64,000 nucleotides of DNA from CAZLMW01 sp964560875 (GTDB taxonomy: Bacteria; Myxococcota_A; UBA9042): positions 1 through 64,000 of the forward strand of contig CAZLMW010000031.1 in the NCBI GenBank assembly GCA_964560875.1, given 5' to 3'. Shown here one piece after another: positions 18,035 to 26,591 of this stretch. Under the pieces are notes generated by a model. The model was not told the origin of the DNA. It saw only the letters and a program-made list of their open reading frames with translations, and did no database searches. Positions within the stretch are counted from its first letter, which is position 1. The number at the start of each line of letters is the position of its first letter. Made by a program: the position numbers and the translations under genes.

Positions 18035-19938
18035 CCGACTCGCGCCCGCGGCGTTCGTGGCGATGGCTGGCATTGGTCCCGATCAGCCTCGCGGCGATCG
18101 GCGCTGACCTTGCGGTTCGTCACGTCGCCATGAGCCACTGGAACGCCGCGCACTGGGCACGTTTTTCGGCGTCCGCGCTGGCCTCGGTCCTCGCCGCTGC
18201 CTGCCTGCTGCCGATAACCGCGATGACCATCAAACGCTGGCCGCGGTTGACCAGGGCGTTCGTCGTCGCAGCAAGCTTCGCGTGGACCTGGAACCTGCTC
18301 TTGTCGCTCGGCTATTTCGTGGTGCTTGACGCGTGGCCCGTCGCAACGGCCGTCCAGTACGTCATTCACGAGCCGCGCTCCAGCGTCGCTCTCGCGTTGC
18401 CCTATCTCGCCGGGTTTCCGCTGCTGATCGTTGTCCTGGTCGCCGCGCCCGCCGCCGCCATCGCCGTTTGGGTGCGCGCGCTTGCCCTCGTTTCGCCGCC
18501 TGGACGTCATCGCTTTTGGCTGATGCCGGTCGCCGCCCTCGCCATCGTCATTGGCCTCTCGCTCAAGCCACCCACCTACCGCTTCTCGGTAGCCGACGTG
18601 CACGCGGTCATGCTGACGACCAACCTTGCTCGGCTCGCCGTTCGCGGCGACGCCTTGCGTCTGAACAAGCCCCACAGGATGCAGGTCCCGGCCCTCAAGC
18701 CGCGGCCCGACCCACCCAACGTCCTGCTCATCGTCAACGAATCGCTCGGCGCTGACGGCATCGGTGCGTTCGGTTGTCCGCACCCGGTTTCGCCGCAGAT
18801 CGACGCGCTCGCCGACGCCACCGCTTTGCCCGCCGGCGCCACCGTCGTGCTTTTTCACTATGCCCAGGCCAACGCGAGCTCGACCCTCGTCTCGGTGCCG
18901 ACGCTCTGCGCCGGTCTCGCGCCCGACTCCACGGCCGTTCGCATGCATGCGCAGCCGCTGCTGTGGCACTACGCCAAGGCCGCTGGGTACAGCACGTTCA
19001 TGCATACGCCGCAGCGCTACGAGTGGATGGAGTTCGACCAGTACCTCATCGACGGCACGCTCGACCACGTCTTCACGGCCGAGAGCACCGACCACGCGCT
19101 CGCCAACGACGTCGGGATCGACGACGTGCATATGATCGATGAGACGATTTCGCGCATCGACAAGCTCCTCGCCGGCGACGCGCCGTTTCTTGGCGTCATC
19201 CAGTTCAATGCCACCCACAAGCCCTTCCTGCCCCACCCGGACAAGGCGAAGAAGTGGCCTGGTTTGCGCGATTTCGAGTCCGACCGGTTCCTCAACGCCG
19301 TGCACTATGTCGACGACCTGACCGGCCGCGTGGTGGCTCACTTGCGCAAGAAGGGGGCGCTCGACAACACGGTGATCCTGCTGACCTCCGATCACGGCCA
19401 GGGGCTTACCGGTCGGCGGATTCGGGCGCGGATTCACAACTACTACGACGAGGTGGCGATTATTCCTTTCCTGCTCGCCATGCCGCCGCGTTCCGGTTCG
19501 TGGCTGAAAAAGGACGGCCGCCTCGCCAACTTGCGGGCCAACCGCGACCGCCGTGTCAGCAACGTCGACATCGTGCCCACGCTGCTCGACGCCATCGGCG
19601 TGCTCGACCAGGTTCCCGACGCGATCCGCGACCACTTCGGGGGGCACTCTTTGTTCCGCCCGCTCGACCCCGACCGCCAGATCGCCTTCGTCAACGTCAC
19701 CGAGTACCGGCAGTGGAGCCAAATCGGCATGTCGCTCGTGGTCGGCGATCTCAAGTACCTTCTGTACGAGCGCGATGTCGGCTGCGAAGAAGCGGTCTAC
19801 AACTGGCGCGCCGATCCGGCTGAACGCACCAACCTCTGGCCGGCGATGTCAGCCGAGCAGAAGCAAGTCTGGTTCGACCGCTTCAAAAAGCGGCCGTGGA
19901 TGCAACACGTCTGGGACACGGCGGCGTGCGATCGCTGA
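18031..19938 (+). CDS. membrane-bound alkaline-phosphatase-superfamily transferase (sulfatase fold)
   Basis: A 635-residue protein. The ATG at 18031 overlaps the upstream stop by 4 bp. The N-terminal 190 residues hold about five transmembrane helices. The periplasmic domain starts at PPNVLLIVNESLGADGIGAFG, has a nucleophile region NASSTLVSVPTLCAG and ends its metal site at LLTSDHGQGL, with HYVDDLTGRVVAHL between. This layout matches the LTA synthase/phosphoethanolamine-transferase branch (Thr or Ser nucleophile) rather than true sulfatases, because the C/S-x-P-x-R signature is absent. The likely reaction is transfer of a phospho-alcohol head group to an envelope glycan or lipid; the exact substrate cannot be told. 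Confidence 0.85.
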   Translation: MTDSRPRRSWRWLALVPISLAAIGADLAVRHVAMSHWNAAHWARFSASALASVLAAACLLPITAMTIKRWPRLTRAFVVAASFAWTWNLLLSLGYFVVLDAWPVATAVQYVIHEPRSSVALALPYLAGFPLLIVVLVAAPAAAIAVWVRALALVSPPGRHRFWLMPVAALAIVIGLSLKPPTYRFSVADVHAVMLTTNLARLAVRGDALRLNKPHRMQVPALKPRPDPPNVLLIVNESLGADGIGAFGCPHPVSPQIDALADATALPAGATVVLFHYAQANASSTLVSVPTLCAGLAPDSTAVRMHAQPLLWHYAKAAGYSTFMHTPQRYEWMEFDQYLIDGTLDHVFTAESTDHALANDVGIDDVHMIDETISRIDKLLAGDAPFLGVIQFNATHKPFLPHPDKAKKWPGLRDFESDRFLNAVHYVDDLTGRVVAHLRKKGALDNTVILLTSDHGQGLTGRRIRARIHNYYDEVAIIPFLLAMPPRSGSWLKKDGRLANLRANRDRRVSNVDIVPTLLDAIGVLDQVPDAIRDHFGGHSLFRPLDPDRQIAFVNVTEYRQWSQIGMSLVVGDLKYLLYERDVGCEEAVYNWRADPAERTNLWPAMSAEQKQVWFDRFKKRPWMQHVWDTAACDR

Positions 19939-20050
19939 GGCACGTGGGCAGCTCGTGAAGGCTGGTAACCGCGGCGTGCGTTGTCTTTGCCATGCTGTCG
20001 GGCGATGGTAGGGCTCGATCAATGCTAGGAATCGAGCAGGGGAGGCGCGT

Positions 20051-20827
20051 ATGGCTGAGCTGGTTATCGTCACCGGCGCATCTTCGGGCATCGGCGAGGC
20101 GGTCGCGCGGGCCTTTGCGGACCAGGGATATCCGGTTGGACTCATCGCGCGTCGCGCTGACAAGCTTGAGGGCATCGTCGCGTCGCTCCAGTCCAGCGGC
20201 AAGACCGCGGCGTACGCGACTGCGGATGTCACCGACCGTGCCGGCCTCGAGGCCGCGGTCGCCGAGCTAGAGAAGGCTTGCGGCCCCTGCGGAACGCTCA
20301 TCGCCAACGCCGGCATCCTGCTTCTATCGACCAGCCATCGAAACCGCCCTGAACGCGTGCTGCAGCAGATGCGCGTCAACTTTGACGGCGTCGTTCACAG
20401 CATTCACGCGGTCCTGCCCGGGATGCTCGAGCGGCAGCGCGGTCGGATCTGTGCGGTTTCATCGGTGGCGGGCTTTCGCGGCATCGGTAACTGGGCCGGC
20501 TACAGCGCCACCAAGGCGGCCGTCAACGCGCTGATGGAGTCTTATCGCATCGAGCTCGGCCCCGAGGGCATCGTCTGCACGACGGTTTGTCCCGGCTACG
20601 TCGCGTCGGAGATGACCGACGGGTTCGGCGGTCCCAAGCCGTTCATGATCTCGGCGGATGCGGCGGGCAAGCACGTCGTCCAGGCGGTTGAAAAGGGCGC
20701 GTCACAGGTGATCTTCCCGTGGCAGATGGCGGGCGTGATGTCGGTCGCCAAGGCCTTGCCCAACTGGGCCTGGGATCGCATTCAGAGGCAGTCCGTGCGC
20801 CGCTACGACCCGAGCCAGGACGGCTGA
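20051..20827 (+). CDS. short-chain dehydrogenase/reductase (SDR)
   Basis: A 258-residue classical SDR. The N-terminal Rossmann motif is TGASSGIGEAVARAF (residues 8-22), followed by the NAG motif (LIANAGIL), the catalytic serine in CAVSSVAGFRG and the YSATK active-site Tyr/Lys near residue 150. A PGYVASEMTD segment closes the cofactor pocket. No Asp follows the second strand; IARRADKLEG has Arg residues there, which usually favours NADPH. The start has a good SD (ggagg at 20041-20045). The stop overlaps the kinase start by one base (TGATG). Substrate is not predictable from sequence. Confidence 0.92.
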   Translation: MAELVIVTGASSGIGEAVARAFADQGYPVGLIARRADKLEGIVASLQSSGKTAAYATADVTDRAGLEAAVAELEKACGPCGTLIANAGILLLSTSHRNRPERVLQQMRVNFDGVVHSIHAVLPGMLERQRGRICAVSSVAGFRGIGNWAGYSATKAAVNALMESYRIELGPEGIVCTTVCPGYVASEMTDGFGGPKPFMISADAAGKHVVQAVEKGASQVIFPWQMAGVMSVAKALPNWAWDRIQRQSVRRYDPSQDG

Positions 20828-21900
20828 TGAGCTCCACCAACATGCGCTGGATGGGCCGCGAGCTCGACACCCGCTACCTCATCGGCAAGCGGCTCGGTGA
20901 GGGCGGTATGGCGGTCGTTCACCGGGCTCGCGATCGGCGGCTCGGGCGCGAAGTCGCCGTGAAGATCATGCGCACGGACGTTGGGTTCGGCGACGAATAC
21001 GGCGAACGACTCTACCGCGAGGCGCGCGGCCTGGCCCGGCTCACCCACCCGCACATCGTCAGCATTCACGATGTCGGCTATGTCGAAGGTGTCATTTACC
21101 TGGTCATGGAGCTGCTCGAGGGCAACGACCTCATCGACGTCATCACCGAACGCGGCCACCTCGGAATGGCCCTGACCCTGCAGATCGGCAGCCAGGTCGC
21201 CGCCGCGCTCGCCGCCGCGCACCAGATCGGCATCATCCATCGCGACATCAAGCCCGATAACGTCTTCCTGGTGCAGGCCGTAACCGGCGCTTACACCAAG
21301 CTGCTCGACTTCTCTTTCGCGTCGCTGCCCACCGAGATGGGCGGCGGCAAGCTGACCGAAGAACGCATCGCGTACGGCACCGCCCACTACATGTCGCCCG
21401 AACAGGCCCGCGCCCAGGACTGCACGCCGCTGTCGGATGTTTATGGGCTCGGTGTCCTGCTTTTCGAGCTCATCGCGGGTCAGCTGCCTTACGACGGTTC
21501 GGTCGCCGAGGTCCTCGAGTCGCACCGTATCGCGCCGGTCCCGCGCCTCGTCGAGTACGTGGACACGCTGCCCATGGGCCTGAGCGACCTCATCGAGCAG
21601 ATGATGCAGAAGGACCCCAACCGCCGTCCGCATTCGGCGTTGCAGGTCGCGCAGCAGCTGTCGGCGATTCGCGAGTCGTGGCTTGCCGAGCTTGGTCGCG
21701 CCGCCGTCAACCAGGCCCGCGGCGGTGCGGTCGGTCACGGCGCCGGTCGTCACGTCAAAGAGCTCTACGACGACGAGGCTTACACGTCGGGCGAAACGGT
21801 CGAGATCCGCTACGACAGCGACTGGTTCAAGCGCGACGACCAGGGCAATCCGGTGTCATTCACCGACACCGCGCAGGTTAAACGGCCCGACTTCGAGTAG
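20827..21900 (+). CDS. soluble Ser/Thr protein kinase with a DFS metal motif
   Basis: A 357-residue Hanks-type kinase without a transmembrane helix. Motifs: GEGGMAVVHRA, VAVKIM lysine (K46), IIHRDIKPDN (H138-R139-D140) and GTAHYMSPEQA. The Mg-binding DFG is DFS (D161-F162-S163), an uncommon change of a normally invariant Gly; the Asp is kept, so some activity is possible. The C-terminal 80 residues are polar and end in KRPDFE. The start overlaps the SDR stop by one base, implying coupled expression. The ATG at 20827 (MSSTNMRWMGRELDTRY) fits the domain boundary; an open frame continues upstream only inside the SDR gene. Confidence 0.9.
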   Translation: MSSTNMRWMGRELDTRYLIGKRLGEGGMAVVHRARDRRLGREVAVKIMRTDVGFGDEYGERLYREARGLARLTHPHIVSIHDVGYVEGVIYLVMELLEGNDLIDVITERGHLGMALTLQIGSQVAAALAAAHQIGIIHRDIKPDNVFLVQAVTGAYTKLLDFSFASLPTEMGGGKLTEERIAYGTAHYMSPEQARAQDCTPLSDVYGLGVLLFELIAGQLPYDGSVAEVLESHRIAPVPRLVEYVDTLPMGLSDLIEQMMQKDPNRRPHSALQVAQQLSAIRESWLAELGRAAVNQARGGAVGHGAGRHVKELYDDEAYTSGETVEIRYDSDWFKRDDQGNPVSFTDTAQVKRPDFE

Positions 21901-21915
21901 CCATGGGCCTGCAAT

Positions 21916-22074
21916 TCAGGGACGGGCGAGCTTGACGTGTTTGAGCTTGGACCCGGCGACGCCGACGTCGACGAGCATCGGCGGACAGCCTGCGATGACC
22001 GCTACACACAGCCCTGAGATGGCGATCACTGCCGCGCGAACACGCATTGGATGGCGTGAATGGGCGGTCATCAT
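21916..22074 (-). CDS. small predicted lipoprotein
   Basis: A 52-residue ORF beginning with two adjacent ATGs (22074 and 22071), 7 bp after the stop of the ferritin-like lipoprotein gene. It consists of MMTAHSRHPMRVRAAV, a hydrophobic stretch ending in the lipobox VIAGC, and only about 23 residues of mature protein (CPPMLVDVGVAGSKLKHVKLARP). The clean lipobox and tight spacing support a real gene, though its short length leaves doubt; an alternative start MRVRAAV at 22047 would also give a signal peptide. Function unknown. Confidence 0.5.
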   Translation of the reverse strand: MMTAHSRHPMRVRAAVIAISGLCVAVIAGCPPMLVDVGVAGSKLKHVKLARP

Positions 22075-22081
22075 GCGGCCG

Positions 22082-23590
22082 TCATGAAGCCGCGGGGATC
22101 GACGCGACGGACGCGCATGCGGCACGGTCACCGAGCAGCGCATCCATGCACGGCTTGATGACCCGCAAGCGTGCCCGCTCACAGACATCGTGCCACTGCG
22201 AGGCGGTCAGGCGGCCCCAGGCGTTCCAGCTCGTGGCGTCGAATCCGTCGACCGTTGGATCGTGACCAGCCGGCACCTCGATCGGCGCAGCGAGGGCCTC
22301 TTCGAAAGCGACCTGCGCGGCCGCGAGGACCGCATAATCACCCTTGTCGATGGCCCAGCGCACGAAGCGCCAGGCGAGCTCGGCGTGGCGGGTTTCGTCT
22401 TCCGCGATGGTGGCGAGCGCGTCGCGAACGTGCCCATGACGGGCTCTTCCGGCGGCGGTTTGCGCGAGCAGGGCGGCCGTCGTCTCGCCGATGCAGCCTT
22501 CGACGACGGCGGCGGCAACAGCGTCGGCCAGCGTCGCGCTCGGTTGCGCGCCAGCAAGATCCAGCGGTCCAGGGCCGAACACACCGTCGGCGAGCGACGA
22601 GGCGATTCCAAAACACAGACGCGCGTGTTCCACCTCGTCGATGGCGGCGCGATGGGCGTCCGTGACCAGCTCCGGCGGGGCTCCACAGACGAGCAGGTCC
22701 ATCGAAAAGCGCGCAAACGAAGCGATCGAAGCGTGCTCGGCGGCCGCGTCGGCAAGCCACGCGTCGCGCAGTCCGGCAGCGGTTTTCGCGTCCGGCACCG
22801 CAGCGTCCGACTCGCGGTGGTCAGCCCAGTCGATGCGCGCCACGGCGTCGGCCAAACGCGCGTGCCCACCGATCAGCAACGGCCGCCCGCAACAGGCACC
22901 GACGCAGTAGTAGTAGCAGCACTTGTCGCCCTCGAGCCCCGCGAATCCAGTCGCCGGGTTGCAGCAGCCGTCCTTGACGACGCCGGGGATCGGGCAGCCA
23001 TGGGGCGGCATCGGGTATTTCGTTTGGTCGGGCGGCAGCGGCTTGCCGAATGGATGGTTGGGCGACGCGGCATAGAGCAGCTGCTTGGTCGTGTAGCAGG
23101 TCTTCGTCGCGTTCTTGCCGTTCTTGCACACCGGAGCCGGGGTCATGATCGGCGGCAGCACCGGTCCGCCTGCGTCGGTCCCGGTTGAGCCCGAATCTGC
23201 GGCCGTGCCTGCATCGACTGGGTTGGTCGTGCCGGCGTCCGTCGGGTTGGTCGTTCCCGCGTCGCTTGGGCTGGTCGTGCCCGCGTCGTTGGAGGTCGGC
23301 GAGCCAGCGTCTTGCGGGTTGGCTGTTCCCGCGTCTTTGGCTGTCGTCGTGTTCGTGTCGGTCGGGCTGGACGCATCGACGGGAGCCGCTGCATCGGTGG
23401 CCGAGCCGCTGTCTGCCGTCGTGGTCGTGTCAGCTGAACCCGCTGTGTCCGTGACTGTGCCGGAGCCGGAATCCGTCGCCGACGTAGTGGTCGTGTTGCC
23501 GGTCCCCGAGGTGCCGCAAGCCGCGGTCAACGCTGTGGCCGCAATCGCCGTCATCAAACGCCGATAGAGGCGCCCTTCGATGTCAAACAT
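22082..23590 (-). CDS. lipoprotein with ferritin-like di-iron domain
   Basis: A 502-residue protein. The start at 23590 has an SD-like ggag 7 nt upstream; the signal ends in the lipobox LTAAC. A long Thr/Ser/Asp/Pro stalk (DAGTTNPTDAGTTNP and similar) reaches about residue 145. A Cys-rich bridge with CCNPATGF and CCYYYCVGACCG follows. Residues about 270-450 carry the four-helix ferritin-like pattern: AEHASIASFARFSMDLL, DEVEHARLCFG, VVEGCIGETTAALL and AEDETRHAELAWRF, i.e. repeated E and ExxH ligands for two metal ions. An iron-binding or oxidase domain placed on the outside of the cell is unusual. The upstream 109 bp separate it from the TonB-dependent receptor gene end. Confidence 0.8.
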   Translation of the reverse strand: MFDIEGRLYRRLMTAIAATALTAACGTSGTGNTTTTSATDSGSGTVTDTAGSADTTTTADSGSATDAAAPVDASSPTDTNTTTAKDAGTANPQDAGSPTSNDAGTTSPSDAGTTNPTDAGTTNPVDAGTAADSGSTGTDAGGPVLPPIMTPAPVCKNGKNATKTCYTTKQLLYAASPNHPFGKPLPPDQTKYPMPPHGCPIPGVVKDGCCNPATGFAGLEGDKCCYYYCVGACCGRPLLIGGHARLADAVARIDWADHRESDAAVPDAKTAAGLRDAWLADAAAEHASIASFARFSMDLLVCGAPPELVTDAHRAAIDEVEHARLCFGIASSLADGVFGPGPLDLAGAQPSATLADAVAAAVVEGCIGETTAALLAQTAAGRARHGHVRDALATIAEDETRHAELAWRFVRWAIDKGDYAVLAAAQVAFEEALAAPIEVPAGHDPTVDGFDATSWNAWGRLTASQWHDVCERARLRVIKPCMDALLGDRAACASVASIPAAS

Positions 23591-23699
23591 CGTGTTCTCC
23601 GCATCCTGCCTGTTGTCAAAACCCGCCGGAGGGTAGCGAATCCGCGGTCATCCATCCACGCGCGCGGCGGTGAAAGCTCGCGTCGCGCAGAGCGCACGG

Positions 23700-26591
23700 C
23701 TACCTCCAGGCGCGGCTGAGGCTGACTCCGAAGACCCGCCCGCGACGCCAGGTCTGCGTGACCTCGTTGCCCTGACGACGCTCCACCGCAGGATCGAGCA
23801 GGTTGCGCGCCTTCAAGCCGAGCTTGAAACCATGCCCGGCGTTGATCTTCACGACCGCGTCGAGCTGGTGCACGGCCTGCTCATAGACATCCGGGGCACC
23901 CAGCGCCCCCACCTCGGCGATCCGCGGCCCGAACGCGTTGTAGAGAAGGGTCACGCTGTGGCCGAAGTCGACATCGTCCCAGCCGACCTGGAAATTGACG
24001 AGCCACGGCGATTGTCCTTGCAGCGGTCGGTCCTTGCTCGTCTGGATCGTTGAGCCATCGCTGGGCAGCGTCACCGTCGACGAAATCAGCGCGCCATTGG
24101 CCGATACGAAGATGTCCGACAGGCCCTTGTGTAGCCAGCCAAGGTGTTTGCGCGCCTCCAGCTCGATGCCGAGATTGTGGGCGGCGTCGGCGTTGGCGAA
24201 CGTCACCGAAAGCTGCGCGCTGGGCACCACGATGGTCTCGATCGGCTGCTGAAAACGCTTGAAGAACAGACCCGCGGACAGCACCTCGCCCTCGCCAATG
24301 AAGAACTCCCAGCGGGCGTCGACGTGATCGATCAGCGTTCGTTGAAGCTGCGGATTGCCGAACAGCTGTCGGCCGCCCGTGACTTCGTTGAAGGTCGCCG
24401 GCGATAGCTCGCGCAGGTCGGGACGAGACACGGTTCGCGCGACGGCAAAACGCACCAGCATCGCCTCGCGCAGGGTGTAGGTCAGCGACGCGCCCGGCAG
24501 TACATCGTTGGTGGTCAGCGCGGAGGTGACCGGCTCGTGGTCGGCGTTGAACGGCTCGTAGGTCTGCATCGCCTGGTTGCTGTGTTCAAATCGCAGGCCG
24601 CCTTCGACGCGCAGCTTCTTCGTCAGCAGCATCCCGGCCTTTGCGTAGACGCTGATCATCCGCTCGGCACCGTCGTAGTTGTCCGTTTCGAGCGTCGTCT
24701 CTTCGAACTGAAAGCCGTCCTTGCCGATGTTGGCGGGCGTGAAGATGCGGTCGGGCTCCAGCCGCAACACGGCGTCGTCGTTGCTCCGCGGCCCCTTGTG
24801 CAAGAACTTGTAGCGGCGCGTGTCGACATGGCGGCTCTTGAGTCGGCCCGCGGTGCCGACGTCGAGGTGGACGGGTTTTCCGTGGCGCCGAGCCAGCGTC
24901 CAGCCGACGTTGAGCCCGAGGTCGTGGTTGACGTCGGTCAGGTCGGAAAAGACCCGGCGGTTGCCCTCGGGTCGGTCGCTCAGAAACCACTCACCGGACA
25001 CCTGGTCGAGGTCATAGCGCACCTGCCGCCGGTCGGGCTCGCCGCGCGTCGCTGCGAAAAGGGCGTAGCGCCAGGTGAACTCGCCGTCCTTGAGCCACGG
25101 CAATGGGTGGGTGCCCGACAAGATCTGGCCCGCCAACATGCGCTCGACCCAGCGCAGCCACGACACGCGGATATCGGTGGCCACATCGCGGTTTTCGCCT
25201 TCGTAAATGCGCGCTTCATCATCGGACAAGCGGGCTACGACGGCGGTTGTTCGCAGCTCGTGGCCGGATTTCCACGCCAGACCCGCCGTCAGGAACCCGC
25301 CGAGGCTGACGGTGTTGTTGAGCTCTTCGAAGTTGTAGCGGTGCGCGAGCTCGAGGTTGCCGCCTTCGCCGACCGTGAAGATGCGCATCTTCCGCGCCTT
25401 CTGCTGCCAGTTGTTGCCATAGCTGACCGACGCGAGCCAGCCGCCGTCGCCTCCGAGCAGGGACATGGGCTTGCCGAGGGTCGCCGAAAACCCGACGTCC
25501 GGCGGCGCGATGCGTTTGCCGATCGCCCAGTCTCCGGCGGCCGCTTCGCCGAACGCCTCGAGCTCTGCGCCCGTGTATCCCCGCGAGCTGAACATGTCGC
25601 GCTTGAGCAATGGCGCGTTGCGGCTTGCGTTGTCGACGCTCGCAGGCAAAGCGCGATGGCCGCCGTCCAATCCCAGCCAATCGGTGCCGCCTCTTGCGCC
25701 GGTCAGGCCCTCGGTAAAGGTCGTGCCCAGTCGGAAACCAACCGAGAAGCCCGCCGACGCGACAAGACCCTTGGGAAACGCGCGGGTCCGCAGCTGGACC
25801 GAACCGCCGCCGAAGCCTCCGGGGCGATCCGGCGACCACGTCTTTTGGATGACAATGCCGCTGAGCATGCCGGTCGGAAAGAGGTCGAGCGGGACGACGC
25901 GGCGCTCCGGATCCGGGCTGGGCAGCGACGAGCCGTCGAGCGATGTGGACGAGTACCGCTCGCCAAGGCCGCGCACGTACACGTAACGACCGCCCACGAT
26001 GGACACGCCGGTCACGCGTTTGAGGGCGCCGGCCGCGTCCCCGTCGCCGCTGCGGGACATCTGCTCGGCGCCGATGATGTCGCTGACCGCCCCGCTGTTC
26101 TTGCGCTCGGCCAGCAGCTCGACAGTGCCGCCGACGATGCGCGGCGCCGCGATGACGAAATCGTCCAGCGCCACACCGGCAGGAGCGAGCGCCACGGTGA
26201 CGGTGACCTCGCCGGCTTCGGGCACGGCAAGCGCTTCGATCCGTGCGGTCGCATAGCCGGGCCGGATGACGACGAGATCGCGCTTCCCGGCGGCCACCAT
26301 GACGCGGAACCGACCCGCACGATCCGACGCCGCCGACGCCGAGCTGCCGCGGACATAGACCCGCGCGTTCGCGATGGGCCGCTTGCGTTGCACGTCGTGA
26401 ACCCGCCCGGCGATGAGGCCCTTTGGACCGGCAACCTCCTCGACGGGCGAGTTGTCGACGCACTGCTTGGGTGGCTCAGCCGCGTCGACCGTGCCGATAC
26501 TGAGCCCAGCAAGCACCAGCGCCAGGCACATTGGGGCGACCATGCGGCCCATCCTGTCTTTTTCAACAGGGCCCGCCCCGAGCAAAGTCAT
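23700..26591 (-). CDS. TonB-dependent outer-membrane receptor
   Basis: A 963-residue receptor. The ATG at 26591 overlaps the upstream TPR stop (ATGA) and precedes the signal peptide MVAPMCLALVLAGLSIGTVDAAE. A carboxypeptidase-regulatory-like domain (GLIAGRVHDVQRKRPIANA, about residues 55-125) comes first, then the plug with SDIIGAEQMSRSGDGDAAGALKR-type sequence and YVRGLGERYSSTSLDG. The barrel fills residues about 250-963 and ends in VFGVSLSRAWR, without the usual terminal Phe. It is the last gene of the TonB2-type operon, so it is probably the operon's dedicated client. The ligand is unknown; the long plug-type signature is shared with receptors often linked to protein, glycan or phosphate-compound uptake. 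Confidence 0.93.
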   Translation of the reverse strand: MTLLGAGPVEKDRMGRMVAPMCLALVLAGLSIGTVDAAEPPKQCVDNSPVEEVAGPKGLIAGRVHDVQRKRPIANARVYVRGSSASAASDRAGRFRVMVAAGKRDLVVIRPGYATARIEALAVPEAGEVTVTVALAPAGVALDDFVIAAPRIVGGTVELLAERKNSGAVSDIIGAEQMSRSGDGDAAGALKRVTGVSIVGGRYVYVRGLGERYSSTSLDGSSLPSPDPERRVVPLDLFPTGMLSGIVIQKTWSPDRPGGFGGGSVQLRTRAFPKGLVASAGFSVGFRLGTTFTEGLTGARGGTDWLGLDGGHRALPASVDNASRNAPLLKRDMFSSRGYTGAELEAFGEAAAGDWAIGKRIAPPDVGFSATLGKPMSLLGGDGGWLASVSYGNNWQQKARKMRIFTVGEGGNLELAHRYNFEELNNTVSLGGFLTAGLAWKSGHELRTTAVVARLSDDEARIYEGENRDVATDIRVSWLRWVERMLAGQILSGTHPLPWLKDGEFTWRYALFAATRGEPDRRQVRYDLDQVSGEWFLSDRPEGNRRVFSDLTDVNHDLGLNVGWTLARRHGKPVHLDVGTAGRLKSRHVDTRRYKFLHKGPRSNDDAVLRLEPDRIFTPANIGKDGFQFEETTLETDNYDGAERMISVYAKAGMLLTKKLRVEGGLRFEHSNQAMQTYEPFNADHEPVTSALTTNDVLPGASLTYTLREAMLVRFAVARTVSRPDLRELSPATFNEVTGGRQLFGNPQLQRTLIDHVDARWEFFIGEGEVLSAGLFFKRFQQPIETIVVPSAQLSVTFANADAAHNLGIELEARKHLGWLHKGLSDIFVSANGALISSTVTLPSDGSTIQTSKDRPLQGQSPWLVNFQVGWDDVDFGHSVTLLYNAFGPRIAEVGALGAPDVYEQAVHQLDAVVKINAGHGFKLGLKARNLLDPAVERRQGNEVTQTWRRGRVFGVSLSRAWR

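Noticed and set aside
17665..19722. 685-codon open frame on the minus strand
   Set aside because: It lies opposite the GT-C-like and alkaline-phosphatase-fold genes, is Arg/Gly/His/Asp-rich and shows no domain; high GC leaves long antisense frames open.
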